Below, piece by piece: positions 21,576-29,439 of a stretch of 64,000 nt of DNA. Within the stretch, counting starts at the first letter, position 1. Each line of letters opens with the position of its first letter. Below the pieces are notes generated by a model. The model was not told the DNA's origin, ran no database searches, and worked only from the letters and a program-made list of their open reading frames with translations. The translations under genes and the position numbers were made by a program. The stretch lies in assembly GCF_006442815.1 (NCBI RefSeq), contig NZ_VFVL01000001.1:1-64000 (forward strand), written 5' to 3'. The stretch comes from Mesorhizobium sp. B2-4-3 (GTDB lineage Bacteria; Pseudomonadota; Alphaproteobacteria; Rhizobiales; Rhizobiaceae).

Positions 21576-23477
21576 ATGCGCGCGCTTAAGCAAGCTACCT
21601 ACATCGCGACAACCACTGCGCTACTATCGTTAGGATCGATCTATACAGTGTCGGCCAACGAAGAACTCGCGAAAATGGCCGAAAACCAGAAAGACTGGGT
21701 GATGCAGACTGGCGACTACGCCAACACCCGGTATACCAAGCTCAAGCAAATCACCAAGGAAAACGTGAAGAACCTGCAGGTCAAATGGACCTTCTCGACC
21801 GGCGTGCTGCGCGGCCATGAGGGCGGACCGCTGATCATCGGCAACGTGATGTATGTTCACACACCGTTCCCGAACACCGTCTTCGCCCTCGATCTCAACA
21901 ATGACGGGAAGATCCTCTGGAAGTACGAGCCCAAGCAGGACACCAACGTCATTCCGATCATGTGCTGCGACACGGTCAATCGTGGCGTCGCCTATGGTGA
22001 CGGCAAGATCATTCTCAATCAGGCCGACACCACCGTCGTTGCGCTCGATGCCAAGACCGGCAAGGTCGTCTGGTCGGTCAAGAACGGCGAACAGACCGAC
22101 GGCGGCAAGGGTGAATCCGGCACATCGGCGCCCGTGGTCATCAAGGACAAGGTTCTCGTCGGCGTGTCCGGCGCGGAATTCGGCGTCCGCGGCTGGCTGG
22201 CCGCCTACAATCTGAAGGATGGCAAGCTCGCCTGGAAGGCTTACTCGGAAGGTCCGGACGCGGACACCTTGCTCGATCCCGACAAGACCACGCAGCTCGG
22301 CAAGCCGGTGGGAAAGGACTCCGGCACGAACACCTGGGAAGGCGAGCAGTGGAAGACGGGCGGCGGCACGACATGGGGATGGTATTCCTATGATCCCAAG
22401 CTGAACCTCGTCTACTACGGCACCGGCAATCCCTCGACCTGGAATCCGGTCCAGCGTCCCGGAGACAATCGCTGGTCGATGACCATCTTCGCCCGCGATG
22501 CCGACACCGGCATGGCCAAATGGGTCTACCAGATGACCCCGCATGACGAATGGGACTTTGACGGCATCAACGAGATGATTCTCGTCGACGGCATGGAGGT
22601 CAAAGGCAAAAAGCATGACGTGCTGGTGCATTTCGACCGCAACGGTTTCGCCTACACCATGGATCGCACCAACGGCGAACTTCTCGTCGCCAAGAAGTAC
22701 GACCCGGCGGTGAACTGGGCGACCGAGGTCAATATGGACCCCAACAGCAAGGAATACGGCCGCCCGCAGGTCGTGGCGAAATATTCGACCCAGCAGAACG
22801 GCGAAGACACCAACTCGGCGGGTATCTGCCCGGCAGCGCTTGGAACCAAGGACCAGCAGCCGGCCGCCTACTCGCCGAAGACCGGGCTGTTCTATGTGCC
22901 GACCAACCACGTCTGCATGGACTATGAGCCGTATAAGGTGAGCTACACGGCCGGCCAGCCTTATGTGGGCGCCACGGTGTCGATGTATCCGGCGCCTGGC
23001 GGTGACGGCAACATGGGCAACTTCATTGCCTGGGATGCCGCCAAGGGTGAGATCGTCTGGTCGAAGCCCGAGCAGTTCTCGGTGTGGTCGGGCGCTCTGG
23101 CGACCGCTGGCGACGTCATCTTCTACGGGACGCTCGAAGGCTACATCAAGGCAGTCGATGAGCACGGCAAGGAACTCTACAAGTTCAAGACCCCGTCCGG
23201 CATCATCGGCAACGTCACGCCCTTCGAGCATGACGGCAAGCAGTACATCGCCGTTCTGTCCGGTGTCGGCGGATGGGCCGGTATCGGCCTCGCCGGCGGA
23301 CTGCTGTCACCCGACAACGCCGCTGCCTGGCATGGCGCCGTCGATCAGGGCCGCGCGCAGGGCGATCAGGCCGCGGTCGTTGGAACGGCCGGTCTCGGAG
23401 CGGTCGGTGGCTACGCGGCACTCGCCGACTACACGACGCTGGGCGGCCAGCTCACCGTCTTCGGTCTTCCGGATTGA
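21576..23477 (+). CDS. xoxF: Lanthanide-dependent PQQ methanol dehydrogenase XoxF
   Basis: 633-residue periplasmic quinoprotein, eight-bladed propeller with tryptophan-docking repeats, oxidising methanol to formaldehyde (and possibly formate). Signal peptide ends about residue 27 ([10 protein letters not shown]). Vicinal cysteines C130-C131 form the ring disulfide over PQQ. Predicted metal ligands are E201 (SGAEFGVRG), N285 (YGTGNP), D327 and the extra D329 (HDEWDFDG). The D-x-D pair distinguishes lanthanide XoxF from calcium MxaF, which has Ala there. GGGAGG precedes ATG 21576. No mxaF is present. Confidence 0.97.
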   Translation: MRALKQATYIATTTALLSLGSIYTVSANEELAKMAENQKDWVMQTGDYANTRYTKLKQITKENVKNLQVKWTFSTGVLRGHEGGPLIIGNVMYVHTPFPNTVFALDLNNDGKILWKYEPKQDTNVIPIMCCDTVNRGVAYGDGKIILNQADTTVVALDAKTGKVVWSVKNGEQTDGGKGESGTSAPVVIKDKVLVGVSGAEFGVRGWLAAYNLKDGKLAWKAYSEGPDADTLLDPDKTTQLGKPVGKDSGTNTWEGEQWKTGGGTTWGWYSYDPKLNLVYYGTGNPSTWNPVQRPGDNRWSMTIFARDADTGMAKWVYQMTPHDEWDFDGINEMILVDGMEVKGKKHDVLVHFDRNGFAYTMDRTNGELLVAKKYDPAVNWATEVNMDPNSKEYGRPQVVAKYSTQQNGEDTNSAGICPAALGTKDQQPAAYSPKTGLFYVPTNHVCMDYEPYKVSYTAGQPYVGATVSMYPAPGGDGNMGNFIAWDAAKGEIVWSKPEQFSVWSGALATAGDVIFYGTLEGYIKAVDEHGKELYKFKTPSGIIGNVTPFEHDGKQYIAVLSGVGGWAGIGLAGGLLSPDNAAAWHGAVDQGRAQGDQAAVVGTAGLGAVGGYAALADYTTLGGQLTVFGLPD

Positions 23478-23510
23478 TATCCCGGGAAAACCTTAAGACC
23501 GAAGGCTGAA

Positions 23511-23558
23511 AGATCGAGAGCCCGGATCATCCGCAGGCAACGGCCGGGCTCTCGATCT
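23511..23558 (+). promoter_or_regulatory. Strong hairpin between xoxF and xoxG
   Basis: A perfect 15-base-pair stem: AGATCGAGAGCCCGG at 23511-23525 pairs with CCGGGCTCTCGATCT at 23544-23558, around an 18-base loop. There is no T run after it, so it is more likely an mRNA stabiliser or partial terminator than a full terminator. It would favour high XoxF relative to its cytochrome. Confidence 0.7.
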
Positions 23559-23635
23559 GCAGCACACCCGAACACCGGCCAACGCCGCGTCGCGACGGCA
23601 ACCCTTCGTCCTTGGCAAAATAAGGAAGCGTCTGA

Positions 23636-24160
23636 ATGTCCATCCGCATCGCAGTTTCCGTTCTCGCCCTGACCCTTCTGCCTTTGGCCGGCCCGACTTC
23701 GGCGCAGGCCGAGGACAGCGCCGACAAAGCCAAGGCGGTGAAGAACGAGGGCGGCAAATATTTGGATGCGGATGGAAATCCAACCTACAAGATCGAGAAC
23801 GGAACCGTGGATTGGTACACCTTCAGCGGCTATCGCCGCTATCACTCGGACTGCCATGTCTGCCACGGACAGGACGGGATGGGTTCGACCTATGCCCCGG
23901 CCCTGGCGAACAGCCTGAAGAACATCGACTACCCGACTTTCCTCTCGATCGTCGCCCAGGGCCGCAAGAACACCGCCAACGGCAAGGAGAATGTCATGCC
24001 TGCCTTTGGCGACAACAAGAACGTCTACTGCTACCTGGACGACCTCTACGTCTATCTGCGCGCCCGCGCCGACGGCTCCGCGCCGCGCGGCAGGCCGCCC
24101 AAGCACGAGGACAAACCCCAGGCGGCCAAGGATGCCGAAAAATCCTGCATGGGGGGATGA
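23636..24160 (+). CDS. xoxG: Cytochrome c, electron acceptor of XoxF
   Basis: 174-residue exported cytochrome c with signal peptide (VLALTLLPLAGPTSAQA), one heme site C73-H-V-C76-H77, and axial methionine likely M121 (NVMPAF). Accepts electrons from XoxF. The pair YTFSGYRRYHSDCHVCHGQDG is typical of the XoxG class. AAGGAA precedes ATG 23636. It is cotranscribed with xoxJ, whose start lies 1 base after this stop. Confidence 0.93.
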   Translation: MSIRIAVSVLALTLLPLAGPTSAQAEDSADKAKAVKNEGGKYLDADGNPTYKIENGTVDWYTFSGYRRYHSDCHVCHGQDGMGSTYAPALANSLKNIDYPTFLSIVAQGRKNTANGKENVMPAFGDNKNVYCYLDDLYVYLRARADGSAPRGRPPKHEDKPQAAKDAEKSCMGG

Positions 24161-24161
24161 C

Positions 24162-25034
24162 GTGACCGGTCGGGTTGCATCGAAGCCACGCGTCGTTCTG
24201 CCCGTGCTCTGCGCGCTCGCCTTGCTGCCGTCGACCGCCTGGGCGCAAGACGCCGGCCTCGGCGCCGCGGGAGAGCTGGTCGATCCCGACATTCTGCGCG
24301 TCTGCGCCGATCCTTCGAACATGCCCTTCACCGACCAGAACGGTCAGGGATTCGAAAACAAGCTGGCCGATCTGGTCGCCAGGAAGACAGGGCGGAAGTC
24401 GGTCGCCTACACATGGTTTCCGACCGTCATGGGCTTCGTGCGCAACACGCTTGCCGCCAACCGATGCGACATCATCATGGGCTATGCCCAGGGCGACGAG
24501 CTGGTGCAGAACACCAACGCCTACTATCGCTCCTCCTACGTGCTTGTGCACCCGAAGGGCGACGATCTCGAGGGTGTCGAGACGATCGAGGATCCGAAAC
24601 TCACCGGTAAGAGGATCGGCGTCGTCGAACGCACGCCGCCGACCGCCAACATGGCCGCCAACAAGCTCTTGCGAACGGCGAAGATCTACCCGCTGGCCGT
24701 CGATACGCGCGTCACCCCGTCGATGGGAGAAGTCGTGCTCAAGGACATGATTGCCGGCAAGATCGACGCCGCGATCCTATGGGGGCCGATGGCAGGCTAC
24801 TACGCCAGGCAGCTCGGCGCCGATGTCACGATCGTTCCGCTGGTCAAGGACAGGACCGGTTCGCGCATGTCCTACCGCATCACCATGGGCGTGCGTCCAT
24901 CCGACCAGGAATGGAAGCGTACGCTCAACAAGGTGATCCGGGAGAACCAGGTGGAGATCAACAAGCTCCTGCTCGATTACAACGTGCCGCTGATCGACGA
25001 ACATGACAATCCGATCACGGCGGCGCCGGGTTGA
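24162..25034 (+). CDS. xoxJ: XoxJ, periplasmic binding-protein-like partner of XoxF
   Basis: 290-residue exported protein (GTG start at 24162; signal peptide LPVLCALALLPSTAWA). It has a type II solute-binding fold: VCADPSNMPFTDQNGQGF, VGVVERTPPT-like, and IDAAILWGPMAGY. XoxJ is required for or assists XoxF in other methylotrophs, probably by activating it or loading metal or PQQ. The gene follows xoxG with one base between stop and start. No permease gene is attached, in keeping with a non-transport role. Confidence 0.9.
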   Translation: MTGRVASKPRVVLPVLCALALLPSTAWAQDAGLGAAGELVDPDILRVCADPSNMPFTDQNGQGFENKLADLVARKTGRKSVAYTWFPTVMGFVRNTLAANRCDIIMGYAQGDELVQNTNAYYRSSYVLVHPKGDDLEGVETIEDPKLTGKRIGVVERTPPTANMAANKLLRTAKIYPLAVDTRVTPSMGEVVLKDMIAGKIDAAILWGPMAGYYARQLGADVTIVPLVKDRTGSRMSYRITMGVRPSDQEWKRTLNKVIRENQVEINKLLLDYNVPLIDEHDNPITAAPG

Positions 25035-25230
25035 ATGCGATGGGCGCGAAAACGGGACAGGCGATGGAGGGAAGGAACCGATCTTCGAGGCCGACAGTTT
25101 TCTTTAGTTATTTTGAGAACCCAGTGTTTCATTTGTCCATTTGTGAAGTGATGGACGAGCCATTGCACCCGCCCGCAATGGCGTCAATGACATGACCGGC
25201 CCCTTCGGGCTGGCAGAAGAGGAGAATGCC

Positions 25231-25326
25231 ATGAAGAAGAGCTGGAAGAAACCGACCATGTGCCAGGTCGCTGCGGGCTTTGAAATTTCGCGGTATCTGC
25301 CTGCTGAAATTCCTCCCAGGAAGTAG
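25231..25326 (+). CDS. pqqA: PqqA, PQQ precursor peptide
   Basis: 31-codon gene with GAGGAG upstream of ATG 25231. The peptide starts MKKSWKKPTMCQVAAGFEIS and continues RYLPAEIPPRK. Glu18 and Tyr22 (E-x3-Y) are the residues that PqqE crosslinks and from which PQQ is built. The gene leads the pqqABCDE operon and is followed by a strong hairpin. Confidence 0.95.
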   Translation: MKKSWKKPTMCQVAAGFEISRYLPAEIPPRK

Positions 25327-25333
25327 GCCGCAA

Positions 25334-25367
25334 GGGTGCATGTCCCTGGCAGCAGGGACATGCACCC
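25334..25367 (+). promoter_or_regulatory. Perfect hairpin between pqqA and pqqB
   Basis: GGGTGCATGTCCCTG at 25334-25348 pairs with CAGGGACATGCACCC at 25353-25367, a 15-base-pair stem with a GCAG tetraloop. The stem begins 8 bases after the pqqA stop. Such a structure suits partial termination or protection of a short abundant pqqA transcript, since the peptide is consumed one per PQQ. Confidence 0.75.
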
Positions 25368-25458
25368 CGCCGCGGGCTTTGCGGCGGGAAACAACGCGGA
25401 TACAAAGCTGTCTAGCGCCGACAAGCCGATCAGACTGGCCGCGGAGCACGCATTTGCC

Positions 25459-26397
25459 ATGCGCGTGAAGATCATCGGATCGGCGGCCGGAGGCGGCTTT
25501 CCGCAATGGAACTGCAATTACCGCCTGAGCCGCGCGGCTCGCAGCGGGATGTCCGGCGTGCATTCGCGAACCCAATCATCCATTGCCGCATCGGCGGACG
25601 GGATGGGCTGGGTTCTCTTCAACGCATCACCCGACATCCGCCAGCAGATTGCGCACGCGCCCGAGCTGCAGCCCGCGGCCGACGCGCCGTTGCGCTCGAC
25701 GCCCATCCGCGCGGTGGTGCTGACCAATGCCGATGTGGACCATATCGCCGGCCTGCTCAGCCTGCGTGAACGACAGCCCTTCGCGATCTATGCGACGGCA
25801 CAGGTGCTGGCGACGCTGGAGGCGAATTCGATCTTCAATGTCCTCGATCCGGCGATCGTGCCGCGGCGCCTGCTGGCGCCGATGGAGGAAACGGCGATCC
25901 GCGACGCCGATGGCCACCCGACCGGCGTGGTCGTCGGCAGCTTTCCGGTGCCCGGGAAGGTCGCGCTCTATCTCGAGCAAGGAGGCGATCCCGATGCCGA
26001 TTTCAGCTCCGACACGGGCGACACGATCGGGGTCCGTATCAGCGGGGCCGACGGCAGCGGCGCCGTTTTCTACGTTCCGGGCTGCGCGCGCATCGATGCC
26101 GCGCTGCGCACGCGCATGGCCGATGCCGCCTGCCTTCTGTTCGACGGCACCGTCTACACGGACGACGAGATGATCGCGGCGCGCGTCGGCCAGAAAACCG
26201 GCGCGCGCATGGGGCACATCGCAATGTCCGGACAAGCGGGTTCGATTGCCGGCCTGGCCGATGTGAAGATCGCTCGCCGTATCTTCGTCCATATCAACAA
26301 CACCAATCCTGTTCTGGATGAGAATTCCGCCGAACACGCGGCGGTCAGGGCGGCTGGCTGGGAAGTCGCCAGCGATGGCATGGAGATGGAATTTTGA
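25459..26397 (+). CDS. pqqB: PqqB, PQQ biosynthesis oxygenase (metallo-beta-lactamase fold)
   Basis: 312-residue protein beginning MRVKIIGSAAGGGFPQWNCN, the conserved PqqB N-terminus. This fixes the start at 25459, although an open frame extends upstream to a GTG at 25336 inside the hairpin. TNADVDHIAGLLSL supplies the D-x-D-H-like metal site; PqqB is an iron-dependent hydroxylase of the tyrosine precursor. The ribosome binding site is weak. Confidence 0.95.
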   Translation: MRVKIIGSAAGGGFPQWNCNYRLSRAARSGMSGVHSRTQSSIAASADGMGWVLFNASPDIRQQIAHAPELQPAADAPLRSTPIRAVVLTNADVDHIAGLLSLRERQPFAIYATAQVLATLEANSIFNVLDPAIVPRRLLAPMEETAIRDADGHPTGVVVGSFPVPGKVALYLEQGGDPDADFSSDTGDTIGVRISGADGSGAVFYVPGCARIDAALRTRMADAACLLFDGTVYTDDEMIAARVGQKTGARMGHIAMSGQAGSIAGLADVKIARRIFVHINNTNPVLDENSAEHAAVRAAGWEVASDGMEMEF

Positions 26398-27152
26398 GCG
26401 ATTTCCGCGATGCCGCCCGGGGTGGCCTGTCCAAGAGCGAGCTCGAGGCCGTGCTGCGGCAGGTCGGTGACGAGCGCTATCACAACCGCCATCCTTTCCA
26501 TCACAGAATGACCGGCGGCGCGCTGTCGAAAGCCGAAATGCAGGCCTGGGCGCTGAACCGCTATTGCTACCAGGCCGTCATTCCGCGCAAGGATGCCATG
26601 ATCCTGGCACATGCAGAGGATCCGGCGTTTCGCGCCGCCTGGCGCAAACGCATCGAGGACCATGACGGCGACGACGGCTGGAGCGGCGGCATCGCGCGCT
26701 GGCTGCATCTGGCGACCTCGCTCGGGCTCGATGCCGAAGCGGTCAAGAGCGAAAGGCTGGCGCTGCCGGCGACCCGCTTCGCCGTCGGCGCCTACCTGTC
26801 CTTCTGCACGAACCGGACGCTGCTCGAGGCGGTCGCGTCGTCGCTGACCGAGATGTTCTCGCCGCTCATCATCGGCGAGCGGGTGCCGGCGATGCTGGCG
26901 AAATACGATTACATCACCGAGGACACGCTGGCCTATTTCAGCCGGCGGCCCGAACAGGCCTCGCGCGACGCCGACTTCGCCCTTGCCTACGTGATGGCCC
27001 ACGCCGACATGCCCGAACGCCAGCAGCAGGCGATCGATGCGCTGGTGTTCAAATGCGATATACTCTGGGCCATGCTCGATGCTCTCCAGCATGCCTATGG
27101 CGCGCCGGGAAACATACCGCCCGGCGCCTTCCGCCCGGAGGCGGCCCAATGA
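26394..27152 (+). CDS. pqqC: PqqC, pyrroloquinoline-quinone synthase
   Basis: 252-residue cofactor-free oxidase that performs the last ring closure and oxidation of PQQ. The helix-bundle motifs RYHNRHPFHHRM, ALNRYCYQAVIPRKDA and SLTEMFSPLI are present. The start is an unusual TTG at 26394 overlapping the pqqB stop (TTGA); the frame has no ATG near the family start. Expression is probably by translational coupling. Confidence 0.94.
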   Translation: MSDFRDAARGGLSKSELEAVLRQVGDERYHNRHPFHHRMTGGALSKAEMQAWALNRYCYQAVIPRKDAMILAHAEDPAFRAAWRKRIEDHDGDDGWSGGIARWLHLATSLGLDAEAVKSERLALPATRFAVGAYLSFCTNRTLLEAVASSLTEMFSPLIIGERVPAMLAKYDYITEDTLAYFSRRPEQASRDADFALAYVMAHADMPERQQQAIDALVFKCDILWAMLDALQHAYGAPGNIPPGAFRPEAAQ

Positions 27153-27445
27153 CGGCGCTGCGCGAAAGAGCCATCGTGTCGTTGCGGTCGGCGCCATCGC
27201 TGCCCAAGCATGTGCGCATACAATACGACCCCGTCCGGCAGGCCTTCGCCGTGCTTTCGCCGGAGAAGGTATTCTGGCCGAACGAGATCAGCCTCGACAT
27301 CCTGCGCCGCTGCGACGGCCAGTCCACCGTCGACCGCATCATCGCCGGTCTTGCTGCCGACTATGACGCGGACCCGGAGGACGTGGCGGCCGACGTCATC
27401 GCCTTCCTGCAGGAATGGTCGGACAAGCTTTTGGTGAAGCTATGA
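27149..27445 (+). CDS. pqqD: PqqD, PqqA-binding chaperone
   Basis: 98-residue protein with a RiPP-recognition fold that presents PqqA to PqqE. The conserved core PEKVFWPNEISLDILRRCDG and the C-terminal helix DVIAFLQEW are visible. ATG 27149 overlaps the pqqC stop. Separate pqqD and pqqE genes, not the fused form. Confidence 0.94.
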   Translation: MTALRERAIVSLRSAPSLPKHVRIQYDPVRQAFAVLSPEKVFWPNEISLDILRRCDGQSTVDRIIAGLAADYDADPEDVAADVIAFLQEWSDKLLVKL

Positions 27446-28569
27446 GCGAGCCTCTCCTGCCTCCGATCGGCATGCTGGCGGAACTGACGCATCGCTGCCC
27501 GCTGCAGTGCCCCTATTGCTCCAATCCGCTCGAATTGCTGAAGGCCAATCGCGAGCTCGACACGCAGACCTGGCTCGATCTCTTCTCGCAGGCCGCCGAT
27601 CTCGGCGTGCTGCAGGTGCATCTTTCCGGCGGCGAGCCGACCCTGCGCCGCGACCTCGAGCAATTGATCGCCGGGCTTTCGGCGCGCGGCGTCTACACCA
27701 ATCTCATCACCGCCGGCGTCGGCATCGCCGAAGGCCGCATCGAGGCCTTTGCCGAAGCCGGTCTCGATCATCTGCAGCTGAGCTTCCAGGGCGCCCGCCC
27801 GGCGACCACCGACCGTATCGGCAACCACCAGGGCAGCCATGACAAGAAGCTGGAGACGGCGCACCGCGCCCGCGCGGCCGGACTGCCCCTCACCATCAAT
27901 GCGCCGGTCCACCGGCACAACATCGAGGAAGTGCCGGAATTCATCGATCTCGCACTCTCGTTGGATGCGGAGCGGATCGAGATCGCCAATGTCCAATATG
28001 CCGGTTGGGCGCTCGCCAACCGCGACCGGCTGATGCCCGACCTGGCAGCGGTCAACCGGCAGGCGGAGATTGTCGCGGCGGCGCGCGAAAGGCTCGCCGG
28101 CATCATGGACATCGACTTCGTCACGCCGGATTATTTTGCCATCTATCCCAAGCCCTGCATGGGCGGCTGGGCGCGCGACGCATTCATGGTGGCTCCCGAC
28201 GGCACAGTGTTGCCGTGCCATGCCGCCCAGACAATTCCCTCGCTCCGCTTCGAGCGCTTCGGAGAACGCAGGCTCGCCGAAATCTGGACCGATTCACCAG
28301 CCTTCAACGCCTTCCGCGGCACCGAATGGATGCAGGAACCTTGCCGAAGCTGCGACCGGCGCGAGGTCGATTGGGGCGGTTGCCGGTGTCAGGCGATGGC
28401 AATTGCCGGCGATGCCGCGGCAACGGATCCGGCCTGCATCAAATCGCCGATCCACAAGCGAATGGCGGTACTGACCGACGCTGCCCAGGCAGAGGCAGCG
28501 CCGGAGGGAAATGAAAGCTTCATTTTCCGCCGGATCGGCGCCACGACGCGACCTGACGCGCTCGCTTGA
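27442..28569 (+). CDS. pqqE: PqqE, radical SAM PqqA crosslinking enzyme
   Basis: 375-residue radical SAM protein that joins Glu and Tyr of PqqA. The CxxxCxxC motif is C19-PLQ-C23-PY-C26. The C-terminal SPASM region has C-rich stretches (MQEPCRSC, WGGCRCQAM) for auxiliary iron-sulfur clusters. ATG 27442 overlaps the pqqD stop. Last gene of the pqq operon; it converges on the lactonase gene with only an 11-base gap. Confidence 0.95.
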   Translation: MSEPLLPPIGMLAELTHRCPLQCPYCSNPLELLKANRELDTQTWLDLFSQAADLGVLQVHLSGGEPTLRRDLEQLIAGLSARGVYTNLITAGVGIAEGRIEAFAEAGLDHLQLSFQGARPATTDRIGNHQGSHDKKLETAHRARAAGLPLTINAPVHRHNIEEVPEFIDLALSLDAERIEIANVQYAGWALANRDRLMPDLAAVNRQAEIVAAARERLAGIMDIDFVTPDYFAIYPKPCMGGWARDAFMVAPDGTVLPCHAAQTIPSLRFERFGERRLAEIWTDSPAFNAFRGTEWMQEPCRSCDRREVDWGGCRCQAMAIAGDAAATDPACIKSPIHKRMAVLTDAAQAEAAPEGNESFIFRRIGATTRPDALA

Positions 28570-28580
28570 ACCTTTGCTGG

Positions 28581-29429
28581 TTAGGCGCCGCTCAAGCCCG
28601 GAACCGCTGCCAGGTCGATCTCGGTGATGTGCCAGCGGCCAAGGTTCGCAGTGTAGAGCTTGTCGCCCTTGAAGGCGATGTTGGTGGGATGCGCCAGCGT
28701 CGTCGCCGCCGGATCCTCGATCAGCACTTCGAGACCTCTGTCCTTTCGCCAGCGATAGATCCGGCTCGGCTCGTAGCATGAGATGAGCAACGAGCCGTCG
28801 GGGGCAAAGGCGAGCCCGTCGGGAACATTGCGCACGCCTTCGACCACGACCTGCCGGCCTCCGGCCGCATCGTCGGCAAGGATAGGCACATAGCTGACGC
28901 AGGCTGCATCGCTCTCGACCACATAGAGCCCGTCGCCATCCGGCGCCATGGCCATGCCGTTGGCGAAGGACATCGCTTCCCGGCACCACAAGCCGCCCTC
29001 GCCCGTCTTGAGATCGTAACGGAAGATGCCGGAGCGATTGTCCTCGCCGACGCTGTCCGACACATAAAGCCAGCCTCTCGCCTCGTCGAGGATCGGATAG
29101 TTGGGCACGCGGATGCCGGACGAAGCGAAGCGCTCCATGCGGCCTGTCACGGCATCCCGGCGGAAGATCGCGGCATGCCTGAGATCGCAGGCAAAGCAGT
29201 TGCCCGCGCTGTCGAAGGCAATGCCGAGCAGAAAACCGTCGGTGCCGCCCATGCGCTCGACCGAGCCGCCGTCTGCTGCCAGTCTCAGCAGATCGCCGGT
29301 CTCGGTGCCGCACCAGATCGATCCGTCGCGATGAACTGCCACGCCCTCCGGATGCGCCACCCGCGGATTGGTGAAGATGCCGTCGAAGAAGACGCGGGCG
29401 GCAGACATGTCGAGCAACGGCTTTGCCAT
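28581..29429 (-). CDS. SMP-30/gluconolactonase family protein
   Basis: 282-residue six-bladed propeller of the SMP-30 lactonase family. Motifs for the single divalent metal: HPEGVAVHRDGSIW, MSFANGMAMAPDG and NVPDGLAFAPDGSLL. GAGGAG precedes ATG 29429; upstream in-frame codons are rejected. It would hydrolyse a sugar or cyclic lactone, pointing to a lactone intermediate in the pathway of this operon. Last gene in transcription order, 10 bases after the fused CoA-transferase-like gene. Confidence 0.83.
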   Translation of the reverse strand: MAKPLLDMSAARVFFDGIFTNPRVAHPEGVAVHRDGSIWCGTETGDLLRLAADGGSVERMGGTDGFLLGIAFDSAGNCFACDLRHAAIFRRDAVTGRMERFASSGIRVPNYPILDEARGWLYVSDSVGEDNRSGIFRYDLKTGEGGLWCREAMSFANGMAMAPDGDGLYVVESDAACVSYVPILADDAAGGRQVVVEGVRNVPDGLAFAPDGSLLISCYEPSRIYRWRKDRGLEVLIEDPAATTLAHPTNIAFKGDKLYTANLGRWHITEIDLAAVPGLSGA

Positions 29430-29439
29430 GGAACGCTCC

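Noticed and set aside
21342..21593. Minus-strand open frame of 83 codons in the xoxF upstream region
   Set aside because: No ribosome binding site, biased residue content and overlap with the xoxF start; likely chance.
25336..25458. Earlier GTG start for pqqB
   Set aside because: It lies inside the pqqA-pqqB hairpin and the added residues do not match the conserved PqqB N-terminus MRVKIIGSAAGGG.
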